Origin: JANPPS01 sp965246925
GTDB taxonomy: Bacteria > Pseudomonadota > Alphaproteobacteria > Acetobacterales > Acetobacteraceae
NCBI GenBank assembly: GCA_965246925.1
Contig: CBDFFY010000001.1
Coordinates: forward strand, 35,781 to 99,780
Length of the DNA: 64,000 nucleotides
Reading direction: 5' to 3'
Position numbers and translations under genes: made by a program. Under the pieces are notes generated by a model. It was not told the DNA's origin. It saw nothing but the letters and a program-made list of their open reading frames with translations, and searched no databases. Shown here piece after piece: positions 20,914 through 28,771 of this stretch (position 1 is the stretch's first letter; the number at the start of each line of letters is the position of its first letter).

Positions 20914-21309
20914 GTGAGCAACGATCTGAACCGCGCCCTGATCACGGGGACCGTCGCCGACGATCCCACCGTCTTCACGGGAGAGGACGGGACCCGCATC
21001 GTCCGCTTCGTGCTGGTGTCCTCCCAGAACTGGCGCAATCGCAAGACGGGCAAGATGCAGGAGAAGGTTCAGCACCACCGTGTGGTGGTGCTGAACACCT
21101 TCCTGGCGGAGCTCGCCGAGAAGCGGGTCCGCAAGGGCTCGATGCTCTTCGTGGAGGGCTCGATCGAGACGCGCCGGTACACCGACGGGCAGGGCATCGA
21201 ACGCTACATCACCGAGGTCGTGTTGGGCGACGTGAAGGCGACCCTGCGCTTCGAGGGTGTGCGGGAGCCGGCGCCGGCGCCGGCGGACGCCGGGGGCGGC
21301 CCATGGTGA
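20914..21309 (+). CDS. ssb: Single-stranded DNA-binding protein
   Basis: A 131-residue OB-fold SSB: NRALITGTVADDPTVFTGED, then IVRFVLVSSQNWRN, then HHRVVVLN, KGSMLFVEGSIETRRYTD and YITEVVLGDVKATLRF. It coats single-stranded phage DNA and would partner the Erf protein. The tail (PAPAPADAGGGPW) is short and lacks the acidic DDDIPF-type tip used by bacterial SSB to bind partners. Start is GTG 20914. Confidence 0.92.
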   Translation: MSNDLNRALITGTVADDPTVFTGEDGTRIVRFVLVSSQNWRNRKTGKMQEKVQHHRVVVLNTFLAELAEKRVRKGSMLFVEGSIETRRYTDGQGIERYITEVVLGDVKATLRFEGVREPAPAPADAGGGPW

Positions 21310-21809
21310 GCCCAGGCATGCCCGCCATCACCGTGTGGCAGCCCTGGGCAAGCCTGGTGGCGGCGGGCTGCAAGCCGTACGAGTTCCGGCAATGGCCCGC
21401 GCCGAAGCGGCTGGTCGGCCAGCGGATCGCGATCCATGCCGGCGCACGGAAGGTGCGCCGTACGGAGCTGCAGCAGCTGCTGTTGTCGCTCAACACAGAC
21501 GGGGGGTTCGGGACGGCGTTGGCGGTGCATTCGGCCATCGCCCTTCTGGAGCGGTGGCTGGTGTCGCCGAGCGCCCTGCCCCACTCCGCCGTGCTGTGCA
21601 CGGCCACGCTCGGGCGGCCCACGCCGGCGCGGGTCCTGTTCGCAACCGACGTCGCGGACAGCGATCGGATCGATCACCAGACCTGGGCCTGGCCCTTGGA
21701 CGATGTCCGGCCGGTCGATCCGATCGACTGGCGCCCGGGCGCCCAAGGGTTCTGGTCGTGGATCCCCGCCCGCGATCCGTTGAAAGATGCCATGGAGACT
21801 GTCCAGTGA
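21303..21809 (+). CDS. ASCH-domain protein
   Basis: The start MPAITVWQPWASLVAAGCKP then YEFRQWPAPKRLVGQRIAIH is the hallmark of ASCH domains, beta-barrels related to PUA that bind RNA or modified nucleotides. Later strands include VLCTATLGRP and ARVLFATDVA, then WAWPLDDVRPVDPI and GFWSW. Phage ASCH proteins are common near replication genes; a nucleotide-processing role is inferred. ATG 21303 overlaps the ssb stop by seven bases. Confidence 0.8.
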   Translation: MVSPGMPAITVWQPWASLVAAGCKPYEFRQWPAPKRLVGQRIAIHAGARKVRRTELQQLLLSLNTDGGFGTALAVHSAIALLERWLVSPSALPHSAVLCTATLGRPTPARVLFATDVADSDRIDHQTWAWPLDDVRPVDPIDWRPGAQGFWSWIPARDPLKDAMETVQ

Positions 21810-21973
21810 ACGATCGTGAGCCTGAAGACGACGAGGCCCGCCGGGCTGCGGCGGAGCTTACGCGGCTGCTGATGCAGCAGCGGGCTCGTGAGCGGGAGCT
21901 CGCGGCGGCACGGGCCGACCGGCGGCAGATCGGCCTTCCGCTGCACCGTGTCACGGGAGCCGGCCATGAGTAG
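21806..21973 (+). CDS. Hypothetical 55-residue charged helical protein
   Basis: GTG 21806 overlaps the upstream stop (GTGA). The product is one long charged helix (DEARRAAAELTRLLMQQRAR, then ERELAAARADRRQIGL). No family is recognised. It overlaps the next gene by eight bases, supporting operon translation. Confidence 0.55.
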   Translation: MNDREPEDDEARRAAAELTRLLMQQRARERELAAARADRRQIGLPLHRVTGAGHE

Positions 21974-22256
21974 CGAGGACCGGCACGATCAGCGCCGGCC
22001 GCCACCGGGATCCAAGATCAGCACGGTCTATGCCTGGGTCGCGACCGAGCCGGACGGCACCGAGAGCCTGTGCTCGGTGCAGATCGGCAGCGTGCACTAC
22101 CCCATGATCGGGGCTGACAAGGCCAGGATCGAGTCCTACCGCCCACACGCCCAGCAGGTGACGATGGCAACCGGCTACCCGGTGCACATGATCGAATGGA
22201 CGGAGCGCCGCGTGCTCGACACGCCGTTCGGCCCGGCGGCGGGAGGCCGGGCATGA
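21966..22256 (+). CDS. Hypothetical 96-residue protein
   Basis: ATG 21966 lies inside the end of the upstream gene. A basic N-terminus is followed by a beta-rich core (ISTVYAWVATEPDGTESLCS, then VTMATGYPVHMIEWTERRV). No family is recognised. It is coupled to the next gene by an ATGA overlap. Confidence 0.55.
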   Translation: MSSEDRHDQRRPPPGSKISTVYAWVATEPDGTESLCSVQIGSVHYPMIGADKARIESYRPHAQQVTMATGYPVHMIEWTERRVLDTPFGPAAGGRA

Positions 22257-22573
22257 CGCGACCGCCTCCCTTGCGCCAGTGCATGCGCTGCGACGAGCCG
22301 GTCCAGGAGGAAGAGCTGACCGTGGCCGTGAACGGGGGCGCCGGGTGCATGCACACGGACTGCATGATCCGGTCGGTGGTGGGCGGGGCGAATCACCTGC
22401 GGGGCAACTGCAGCTGCTGCGGTGGGGAGTTGCCGCCCGACCCCCCTTCCCTATCCCGGCGCGAGGCCGCCTCGCTCGCGGCGCGCATCTGGGCTGACAA
22501 GCTTGCGGGTTGGCCCGTGGGCTTGCAAGCACGCCCGCAGGCCAACTTGCAAACACCTTGGAGTGCGCCATGA
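22253..22573 (+). CDS. Putative zinc-binding protein, 106 residues
   Basis: The N-terminal 65 residues contain CMRCDEP (near 10), HTDC (near 35) and CSCCGG (near 53), enough ligands for one or two zinc sites. The last 25 residues (KLAGWPVGLQARPQANLQTP) are encoded by the dyad-rich DNA at 22499-22557 and look constrained by that DNA rather than by protein function. Starts and ends by ATGA overlaps. Confidence 0.55.
   Translation: MTRPPPLRQCMRCDEPVQEEELTVAVNGGAGCMHTDCMIRSVVGGANHLRGNCSCCGGELPPDPPSLSRREAASLAARIWADKLAGWPVGLQARPQANLQTPWSAP
22499..22557. promoter_or_regulatory. Dyad-rich cluster near parA, candidate centromere or operator
   Basis: AAGCTTGC (22499), GTTGGCC (22509), the palindrome GCTTGCAAGC (22521-22530), GGCCAAC (22540) and ACTTGCAAACACC (22545) form a nested dyad. 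A related cluster with GCAAGCTTGC and TTGCAAACACG lies at 23286-23302, just upstream of parA. Repeated CTTGCAA words next to a ParA/RHH pair suggest a parS-like site or an autoregulatory operator. Confidence 0.4.
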
Positions 22574-23283
22574 CCGTCGAGCTACCGCCGATGCCGCCCC
22601 GGATCGCGTCGCTGCCGCGCGATCGCCGCGGCTATCCGATCCCATGGTTCACCGCGATCGGCGCCGACGGCGAGCCTGACTTCACGGCGGCCTTCCAGCC
22701 GCGATGGGGTGAGGCGGTGCGCAAGGGCCGGTGCTGGATCTGCGGACAGCAGCTGGGCGCGTTCAAGGTGTTCGTGATCGGGCCGATGTGCGCCGTGAAC
22801 CGCGTATCCTCGGAGCCGCCGAGCCATCTGACCTGCGCGGGGTTCGCAGCGGTCGCATGCCCGTTCCTGGTGAAGCCGCGGATGAGGCGGCAGCAGCCTG
22901 ATCCCGAATCCATCCCGCCGCCTGGCATCATGATCGAGCGGAACCCGGGCGTCACCGCGCTGTGGACCACGCGGACCTTCAAGTTGCACCAGGTGACGTA
23001 TGGCAGGCCGGGCCAGCTGATCATCATGGGCGCAGCGATGGCGGTGACCTGGTATCGGGAAGGGCGGAGCGCGACGCTCGAGGAGGTCTCGGAGGCGATC
23101 GCGTCGGGCATGCCGATCCTCACGGCCGAGGCGGAGAAGGAAGGGCCGCAGGCGATGCAGGACCTGCTGGCGTCGGTGCAGGACCTGCTGCCCCTCCTGC
23201 CGCGGGAGCCGGAGCCGGAGCCCCGCGACGAGCCCGGACGGGGCATCCGGTTGGGCACGGATGCCAAACGCAAACCCGCATGA
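22570..23283 (+). CDS. Hypothetical phage protein with CxxC motif, 237 residues
   Basis: ATG 22570 overlaps the previous stop. The N-terminal half contains YPIPWFTAIGADGEPDF, RCWICGQQLG (CxxC), GPMCAVNRVSSEPPSH and CAGFAAVACPF, suggesting a zinc site. The middle (FKLHQVTYGRPGQLIIMG) looks beta-rich and the tail is acidic then basic. Proteins with this CWICG signature recur in proteobacterial phages with no assigned function that I can name. Confidence 0.7.
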   Translation: MTVELPPMPPRIASLPRDRRGYPIPWFTAIGADGEPDFTAAFQPRWGEAVRKGRCWICGQQLGAFKVFVIGPMCAVNRVSSEPPSHLTCAGFAAVACPFLVKPRMRRQQPDPESIPPPGIMIERNPGVTALWTTRTFKLHQVTYGRPGQLIIMGAAMAVTWYREGRSATLEEVSEAIASGMPILTAEAEKEGPQAMQDLLASVQDLLPLLPREPEPEPRDEPGRGIRLGTDAKRKPA

Positions 23284-23367
23284 CCGCAAGCTTGCAAACA
23301 CGCCAACCCGCCAACACGCCGCCGTGCCCCGAGACTTCCGTTCATCAGCTCAGAGGATACCGTTCAC

Positions 23368-24006
23368 ATGCACTGCATCGTCGTCGCGTCGCAAAAGGGC
23401 GGGGCAGGGAAGACCACCCTCACCAGCCATCTCGCCGTCGAGGCCGAACGCGCCGGGAGCGGCCCGGTGGTCATGATCGACATGGACCCGCAGGGCGGGC
23501 TCGCAGCCTGGTTCAACGCGCGCGGCGCTGAGACGCCGGTGTTCGCCAACCCGCGCCAGGGCGCGTTGCGCGCGCTGGTCGATCTGCTGCGGGAGCAGGG
23601 CAGGGTGGGCCTGGCGATCATCGACACGCCGCCCGCGATCACCGAGGCGATCGAGGCGACGATCGTCTCGGCCGACCTGGTGCTGATCCCCGCCCGGCCA
23701 TCGCCCAACGACCTGCGTGCGGTGCCGGGCACGGTGCGCCTGGTGGAGGCGGCCCGGAAGCCGATGGTCTTCGTGATCAACGGCGTGAAGTCCCGGGTGC
23801 GGCTCACGGGCGAGGCGGCGGTGGTGCTGTCGCAGCACGGGCCCGTGGCGCCGACGATGGTGTGGGACCGCACGGAATACGCGTCCGCGATGATCGACGG
23901 CCGCACGGCGCCGGAGATCTCGCCGGCCGGCAAGGCGGCTGATGAGATGCGCGCCCTCTGGGCCTACCTCGCGCTTCGCCTGCAGGGGCGCTCGGTCGAT
24001 GGTTAA
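23368..24006 (+). CDS. parA: ParA-family partition ATPase
   Basis: Starts MHCIVVASQKGGAGKTTL with the deviant Walker A (KGGAGKT, residues 10-16) of ParA/MinD ATPases, then VVMIDMDPQGGLAAW and Walker B LAIIDTPPA, and a C-terminal helical region. Length (212) fits the small plasmid ParA class that lacks an N-terminal helix-turn-helix and works with a small RHH partner, encoded directly downstream with an 8-base overlap. Such pairs move low-copy replicons to daughter cells, suggesting the prophage may be maintained as a plasmid. GAGGA lies about ten bases before ATG 23368. Confidence 0.88.
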   Translation: MHCIVVASQKGGAGKTTLTSHLAVEAERAGSGPVVMIDMDPQGGLAAWFNARGAETPVFANPRQGALRALVDLLREQGRVGLAIIDTPPAITEAIEATIVSADLVLIPARPSPNDLRAVPGTVRLVEAARKPMVFVINGVKSRVRLTGEAAVVLSQHGPVAPTMVWDRTEYASAMIDGRTAPEISPAGKAADEMRALWAYLALRLQGRSVDG

Positions 24007-24310
24007 GGGACCCGGCAGCCTCCTGGGAGCAGGGGAGTTCGCCCGGAAGGGCGCCGCGGTCGCGGTGCCGGACGCGGCGATGGCCCCGGCGACCCCGCCG
24101 CCGGTCGAGAGCGTCGCGCCGCCCGCCGTGCCGCCGGCCGAAGCGGCATCGAGGCGCTCCGGCCGCATCCAGCTCGGCCTCCGCCTCGATCCCGAGCGCT
24201 ACGAGCAATTGCGCGTCCTCGCCTTCGCGCGCCGGGAGCCCATGCAGACCATCGTCGAGCGGCTGCTGTTCGACTACCTCGACGGGGTCGCAAGAGTGTG
24301 GCGGCCATGA
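23999..24310 (+). CDS. Ribbon-helix-helix partner of ParA (small ParB-like)
   Basis: The last 45 of 103 residues (RIQLGLRLDPERYEQLRVLA, then EPMQTIVERLLFDYL) form a ribbon-helix-helix, the DNA-binding fold of small centromere-binding proteins such as ParG and of CopG regulators. The N-terminal half is Pro/Ala-rich and flexible, as in ParG-type partners whose mobile N-termini stimulate ParA. It overlaps both parA and the next gene (ATGA). The likely binding site is the CTTGCAA cluster upstream of parA. Confidence 0.7.
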   Translation: MVKGPGSLLGAGEFARKGAAVAVPDAAMAPATPPPVESVAPPAVPPAEAASRRSGRIQLGLRLDPERYEQLRVLAFARREPMQTIVERLLFDYLDGVARVWRP

Positions 24311-25935
24311 CGGACCTTGTCGCCGGCGTGCTGCCCCTGTCCGCACTCGACGAGCGCATCGCGATCGTCGGCACGTCAGGCTCGGGCAAAACGTACGCCG
24401 CCAAGGGGATGGTGGAACTGTTGTTGGGGCAGGGAGCCCGCGTCTGCGTCGTCGATCCGCTGGGCGTCTGGTGGGGCCTGCGGGCAGGGGTGACGCCGGC
24501 CAAGCCTGGTTTCCCGGTGGTGGTGTTCGGTGGCCGCCACGCCGACGTGCCGCTCTCCGAGGACATGGGCCGGGCTATGGCGCACGTCGTCGGCAAGCAG
24601 TCGATCGCCTGCGTGATCGACCTGTCCGAACTCGGCAGCAGCGCGGCGCGCCGGCGTTTCATGTCCGCTTTCGCGGAGGCGTTGTTCGACGCCAATACGG
24701 AGCCGCTGCACCTGGCGCTCGACGAAGCCGACCTCTGGTGCCCGCAGCGGCCCGGGCCAGACGCGATGACGCTGCTGGGCCGCATGGAGGAGATCGTGCG
24801 CCGCGGCCGCGTGCGTGGCTTCATCCCGTGGCTGATCACCCAGCGGCCGGCGGTCGTGCACAAGGATGTGCTGAGCCAAGCCGACATCCTGGTGATGATG
24901 AAGCTGACCTCGAGCCAGGACCGCGAGGCGGTCGGCGGCTGGATCGAGGGTCAGGCGGATCGCGTGGAGGGCAAGAAGCTGCTGGCGGCGCTGCCGCGGC
25001 TGAAGCGCGGCAGCGGCTATGTGTGGGCGCCGGCCGATGAGGTGCTGGCCGAGACGACCTTCCCGACGATCGCGACCTTCGACAGCTCGCGCACGCCACA
25101 ACGCGGCGAGCGGGTGGCGGCGCCCGGCGCCCGTGCGGAGGTCGATCTGCCGGCGATCATGGCGCAGCTCGAGGCGCTCGGCGTGCCCGATCCCGACGGG
25201 GATAAGCCGGCCGGGCTCAAGGTCGCGGTCGATCTCGCAGCGATGCGCGCCAGGTACGAGGCATTGCTCGCGTTGCTGGAGACCGAGCGCCAGGCCGCGG
25301 CGAGATGGGCTGCCCGATGCGAGCACCTGGAGGGAAAGCTGGACAGCATCCACGCGATCACGGTCAGCAACCGCGGGCCGACGCCTCAGAATGCCGTCGA
25401 AGAGCCCCAACCGGTCGAGCGGGCGGCGGTGGCGCCAAAGGTGCGCCGGGGCGGCAGCGACGCAGGCCTGCATCCTGCGGCGCTGAAGCTGCTGACGGCG
25501 CTCATCCACCACGGGTCCGGCCGCTTCACCTGGCAGCAGGCCGGGACGCTCGCCGTCCTGAAGGCCTCTGGCGGCCATTTCAACTCGGGACGGCAGCAGC
25601 TGCGCGAGCGCGGGCTGGTGCTGGAGGAGGACGGCTTCGTGAAGGCGAGCCCGACCGGCATCGCGTTGCTGCTCGGCGGCGAGCCGCCGCCAACGCCGCC
25701 GACGAAGCGCGAGCTGCTGGAGCTGTGGTGCTCCAGGCTGCCAAGTCCGGCGCCGGAGATGTTGCGCACGCTCGCCCAGGCTGGCCCCGACTTCTCCACG
25801 GTGGGCAAGCTCGCCTCGATCCTCGGAAAGAAGCCGACGGGAGGGCACTGGAACAGCGGCATCGCCGTGCTTCGGAAAAACGGGCTGATCGAGATCGACC
25901 GCGGCGAGATGCGGGTGGCGGAGCTGTTTCGATGA
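24307..25935 (+). CDS. HerA/FtsK-like ATPase with two C-terminal winged-helix repeats
   Basis: Residues 20-30 hold Walker A (VGTSGSGKT); VCVVDPLGVWWGL follows, and LHLALDEADLW (about 134-144) is Walker B. An Arg-rich helix (RRGRVRGFIPWLITQRPAVV) and SQADILVMMKLTSSQDREAV complete a HerA-type motor core. Residues 330-370 are coiled coil. The C-terminus has two similar winged-helix units (LHPAALKLLTALIHHGSGRF and PAPEMLRTLAQAGPDFSTVG), each ending GGHFNSG or GGHWNSG before a recognition helix. It may pump or remodel DNA. ATG 24307 overlaps the RHH gene. Confidence 0.75.
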   Translation: MTDLVAGVLPLSALDERIAIVGTSGSGKTYAAKGMVELLLGQGARVCVVDPLGVWWGLRAGVTPAKPGFPVVVFGGRHADVPLSEDMGRAMAHVVGKQSIACVIDLSELGSSAARRRFMSAFAEALFDANTEPLHLALDEADLWCPQRPGPDAMTLLGRMEEIVRRGRVRGFIPWLITQRPAVVHKDVLSQADILVMMKLTSSQDREAVGGWIEGQADRVEGKKLLAALPRLKRGSGYVWAPADEVLAETTFPTIATFDSSRTPQRGERVAAPGARAEVDLPAIMAQLEALGVPDPDGDKPAGLKVAVDLAAMRARYEALLALLETERQAAARWAARCEHLEGKLDSIHAITVSNRGPTPQNAVEEPQPVERAAVAPKVRRGGSDAGLHPAALKLLTALIHHGSGRFTWQQAGTLAVLKASGGHFNSGRQQLRERGLVLEEDGFVKASPTGIALLLGGEPPPTPPTKRELLELWCSRLPSPAPEMLRTLAQAGPDFSTVGKLASILGKKPTGGHWNSGIAVLRKNGLIEIDRGEMRVAELFR

Positions 25936-26342
25936 GCAGGCGGAAATTCCCGGACTCGATCTATGAAGAGGCGGCGACCCTGCGCGAACGTGGCTGGGGC
26001 TTGCAGCGCCTGGCCAACCGGTTCGGTTGCAGTGTCGGGGTCCTCAGATGGAATTTCCTGAAGCTCGGCGCAGAGACGAAATCGTCGGCCAAGCGTGTGC
26101 TGCCGCAGACCAGGCCGGGCGCGCCGGTGTTCATGCGGAACGGGCATGCGGTTCGCTCCTACACACCTGCTGACGACGAGCTGATCCTCCGGCTCGAGCG
26201 TGAGGGGTTGGGCGATACCGCTATTGGCCGGCGGCTCGACCCGCCGCGCAAGCCGAACTCGATCAAGGGACGGCTGATGACCTTGGCCCGCCACGAAGCC
26301 CGCCGGGAAGCCGCGGCTGAAGCTCGGCAGGCGGCGGAATGA
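25932..26342 (+). CDS. Helix-turn-helix protein with two DNA-binding-like segments
   Basis: Residues 1-45 (FPDSIYEEAATLRERGWGLQ, then LANRFGCSVGVLRWNFLKLG) form a homeodomain-like helix-turn-helix. Residues 75-125 (YTPADDELILRLEREGLGDT, then AIGRRLDPPRKPNSIKGRLM) resemble a Myb/SANT-like unit. The tail is a basic Ala/Arg/Glu helix. It is probably a regulator or DNA-organising protein. ATGA overlap on both sides. Confidence 0.7.
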   Translation: MSRRKFPDSIYEEAATLRERGWGLQRLANRFGCSVGVLRWNFLKLGAETKSSAKRVLPQTRPGAPVFMRNGHAVRSYTPADDELILRLEREGLGDTAIGRRLDPPRKPNSIKGRLMTLARHEARREAAAEARQAAE

Positions 26343-26605
26343 CCAGGCGCAAGCTCCTGCCGGAGCCCGGCGAAGAGGTGCGGCACATCTTCGTCGGCGA
26401 CCCGAACGCTGACAAAGCGGACGCGGTGATTTGCCGGCGCGTGACGGAGCCGCTGATCCTCGCGGACAACCTGGTTGGCACCTGCGCCAACTGCGGCCAC
26501 GCGGTGCAGTTCCGCCCCCATGCCCCGAAGTCACCGCCTCGCGTGTGTGACGAGTGCTATGCCGCCGCGCTGCAGCAACACAATGGCGCGGTGAAGCGGC
26601 ACTGA
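26339..26605 (+). CDS. Zinc-ribbon protein, 88 residues
   Basis: CANCGHAVQFRPHAPKSP followed by RVCDECY gives two C-x2-C pairs about 20 residues apart, a classic zinc ribbon, at residues 49-75. The N-terminal part (EVRHIFVGDPNADKADAVIC) is unclassified. It probably binds nucleic acid or protein. Operon overlap with both neighbours. Confidence 0.65.
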   Translation: MTRRKLLPEPGEEVRHIFVGDPNADKADAVICRRVTEPLILADNLVGTCANCGHAVQFRPHAPKSPPRVCDECYAAALQQHNGAVKRH

Positions 26606-26850
26606 TGGCTGAGCAGCTCTACCGCTGGCGGTGGCGCGCGAAGCTGCCGGATCGGCACGGGGACGTGTTCCGGGTGCTGGCCCGAGGCAGCATGAACAGC
26701 TGCCTCATCGAGTTCCTGTCGGACGGCCACCAGGTTGTCACCAGCCGCAATGCGCTGCGGCGGATACTGCAGGCGCCTGTTGCGGCCGCGCCTGGGAAGA
26801 CAGGTGCCGATTGCGCAAAACCGGCGTCCGGCACAGGTGCGGTGTCCTAG
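26605..26850 (+). CDS. Hypothetical 81-residue protein, end of the recombination operon
   Basis: ATG 26605 overlaps the previous stop (TGATG). The core (YRWRWRAKLPDRHGDVFRVL, then CLIEFLSDGHQVVTSRNALR) resembles a small SH3-like barrel as seen in phage KTSC-type proteins, though the match is weak. The last 25 residues are low complexity. Confidence 0.55.
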   Translation: MAEQLYRWRWRAKLPDRHGDVFRVLARGSMNSCLIEFLSDGHQVVTSRNALRRILQAPVAAAPGKTGADCAKPASGTGAVS

Positions 26851-27170
26851 CGCGCGGACTGCAAGCCTGGGGATAAAGACGTACCATAGGTTACGCCGCG
26901 ACAACGAGGCGCGAATCGGCCGATTCAAGCGAGAGTCGCCAATTCGTTGCGGCCGGAAGTTCGACTTTCCATAAGAATCATTATCCGACGGACCTGACGC
27001 GGGCAGGTGGCCGGGCCCCCCTCCGCGCCAGCAATACTCGCGGCCCACACCCTGCTGGCGCTACGCCCACCCGGCACGACGCTCGATCCCCAAGCGACGG
27101 ACCACGCCGGGCAAGGTCCTTCCCTCATCCAGGCCAAATCGCACTCGCCCTGTCAACAGGCGCGCATCCG
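26851..27170. other. Convergent intergenic region, 320 bases
   Basis: No convincing gene. A perfect 9-base inverted repeat, GCGCCAGCA (27025-27033) with TGCTGGCGC (27053-27061), lies between the convergent operons and may act as a bidirectional terminator, although no T run follows. Confidence 0.45.
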
Positions 27171-27428
27171 TCAGTGCTCGGTCAGCGGGCCTTCGGCGCC
27201 CTCGCCGCCCTCACCTTCAAAAGCGGCTTCGCGACTGGAATCCAGCTCCCAGTTGATCGAGATCTCTGTCGCGATCAGCTCGCCGAATTCGTGCGCCGTC
27301 AGCTGGGCCCTCTCTGACGTGTCCGAAAAGTGGATGATCGTGTTGACGGCGATGATGACCAGTGCCGCCATCACGTCCTCCGGCTCCTGGCCGCCCAGCA
27401 CCTCGCCAAGCTTTTGAGCTAGGTCCAA
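27171..27428 (-). CDS. Hypothetical 85-residue acidic protein
   Basis: From TTG 27428 the product is helical (LAQKLGEVLGGQEPEDVMAA, then LVIIAVNTIIHFSD) with an acidic Gly/Glu-rich tail. The upstream frame stays open for about 23 codons without a standard start, and AGG lies just before the TTG. Last gene of the small minus-strand operon 28771-27171. Function unknown. Confidence 0.5.
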   Translation of the reverse strand: MDLAQKLGEVLGGQEPEDVMAALVIIAVNTIIHFSDTSERAQLTAHEFGELIATEISINWELDSSREAAFEGEGGEGAEGPLTEH

Positions 27429-27517
27429 ACTTGCCTGGAGGTCAGGCCCCTCGCTGCCCAGCGCTCTTCTGTTCGCCTTGGACTAGCTTGCTCGGAGCTT
27501 GCGGTTTTTCGGTCGGT

Positions 27518-27862
27518 TCATTCTTGTTCTCCTACAGCCGCGGGCACGTACTGAGCCTTCAGCTCGGCCACCACCGCCTTGTGCCCCGCGACCGCCTCGT
27601 CCCATGTCGAATAGCACCACATCTTCCCGTCGAGCGGGCCTTCGAAAATCAGCGTCTCGAACAGGACCGGCGGACCTTCACCCCAGTTAAGGTCGACACC
27701 CACGAACACGGTGCTGACCTCGACCTCGCCGGCCGTGCTGATGAACTTCGTCTTCTCGACGGTTCGGTCCGCCTCCTCCATCCACGACGCCCAGGACATC
27801 AGGTCTGTCGGCTGTGGGACATTGTCGTCGTCCAGCACCCAATAATTACCGCGGACGATCAT
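27518..27862 (-). CDS. Hypothetical 114-residue protein
   Basis: ATG 27862 overlaps the stop of the upstream gene. The sequence has Trp-rich and acidic features (YWVLDDDNVPQPTDLMSWAS) and a beta stretch (GEVEVSTVFVGVDLNWGEGP, then VLFETLIFEG), ending with a helix (STWDEAVAGHKAVVAELKAQ). No family is recognised. Confidence 0.6.
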   Translation of the reverse strand: MIVRGNYWVLDDDNVPQPTDLMSWASWMEEADRTVEKTKFISTAGEVEVSTVFVGVDLNWGEGPPVLFETLIFEGPLDGKMWCYSTWDEAVAGHKAVVAELKAQYVPAAVGEQE

Positions 27863-28302
27863 GCGCGCACGTAGACCTGGCCGGCCGCGACCAGCTTACC
27901 GTCCTCGTCGATGTCGAACGTGCCGTCGCTGACGCGGCGCCTGCTCGGCAGGTGCCGGTGCCACCCCGCCGGCTCCCCCTTGCCGTCCCAGGCCTGCAGC
28001 GCGGCGATCGCCTGCCCGATCGAGTGGTAGCACCAGCGTTCGTCGATGCCGGTCCGGTCGCCCATGCGGCCGCTCACGATCGCCCCGGTGGCGTAGAGCT
28101 GCCGCACGCCGGCCCAGCGCCGGCCGGCGATGAACCGCACCGCGCCGTAGCCGTTCTCCTGGACCAGGAACATCAGGAAGGCGAGGTCCGCCGGCACCAC
28201 GTCGCCCGTGTCCTCGAACTGGTGGCATGCCCCGCAATAGCGGTGCCGCTCGTCGTTGGGATTATGGCTGGTGCGGCCGCATTTCGGGCAGGTGTAAGCC
28301 AT
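27859..28302 (-). CDS. Hypothetical protein with N-terminal zinc ribbon, 147 residues
   Basis: CPKCGRTSHNPNDERHRYCG then ACH supplies a C-x2-C...C-x2-C ribbon at residues 5-26. The rest (ADLAFLMFLVQENGYGAVRF, then HSIGQAIAALQAWDGK) is mixed alpha/beta and unclassified. It is linked by TGATG to the upstream gene and ATGA to the downstream one. Confidence 0.65.
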   Translation of the reverse strand: MAYTCPKCGRTSHNPNDERHRYCGACHQFEDTGDVVPADLAFLMFLVQENGYGAVRFIAGRRWAGVRQLYATGAIVSGRMGDRTGIDERWCYHSIGQAIAALQAWDGKGEPAGWHRHLPSRRRVSDGTFDIDEDGKLVAAGQVYVRA

Positions 28303-28598
28303 CAGGCGTCCCCGCCGATGATCTCGTGCAACCGCCCCATGTTCCGCGAGTGGACGGATTGCTGATACCGCTCGATGATCTGGGCCGTCTCAGGCTCCTC
28401 GATCCGCAGCTGTTCGAACTGGGCGCTGCTGACGGCCGCCAACCTCATGTCGACGTCGAACGCCAGCAGCGACGCACAGTAGAAGCACACGCTCAGATCG
28501 CCCCGGCGCGGCGCGACGCGGGGAGCGGTCGGGCTGGCAGCGCGATCGAGGTGCATGCCGCAGCGCGGGCACAGGCAGTCCGGCGTGACGGCGCCCAT
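28302..28598 (-). CDS. Hypothetical zinc-binding protein, 98 residues
   Basis: CLCPRCGMHLD near residue 9 and CFYCASLL near residue 37 give two C-x2-C pairs; the rest is helical (QFEQLRIEEPETAQIIERYQ). ATG 28598 overlaps the stop of the RHH gene (TGATG), which favours it over the longer frame to 28655 that overlaps more. Function unknown. Confidence 0.6.
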   Translation of the reverse strand: MGAVTPDCLCPRCGMHLDRAASPTAPRVAPRRGDLSVCFYCASLLAFDVDMRLAAVSSAQFEQLRIEEPETAQIIERYQQSVHSRNMGRLHEIIGGDA

Positions 28599-28771
28599 CA
28601 CGGCGCGAGCACCTTCTTCTCGCGGACGATCCCGGTCAGCTCGCGCCGCAGCCACGCCGCCAGCGACATCTCCTCCGCGCGCGCCAGCCTGTCGCAGGCC
28701 TCCTTCAGCGCCGGCTTCACCCGGAAGGAGAGGAATGGATCGCCAGGGCTGTGCTCAGTCTTCGGCGTCAT
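28598..28771 (-). CDS. Ribbon-helix-helix protein, 57 residues
   Basis: FLSFRVKPALKEACDRLARA then EEMSLAAWLRRELTGI is a ribbon-helix-helix pattern similar to small plasmid and phage repressors. ATG 28771 has GGAG six bases upstream, better than ATG 28795. It heads a minus-strand operon and is divergent from 28840; an inverted repeat CATAG/CTATG (28793-28812) in the divergent region is a possible operator for it. Confidence 0.7.
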   Translation of the reverse strand: MTPKTEHSPGDPFLSFRVKPALKEACDRLARAEEMSLAAWLRRELTGIVREKKVLAP

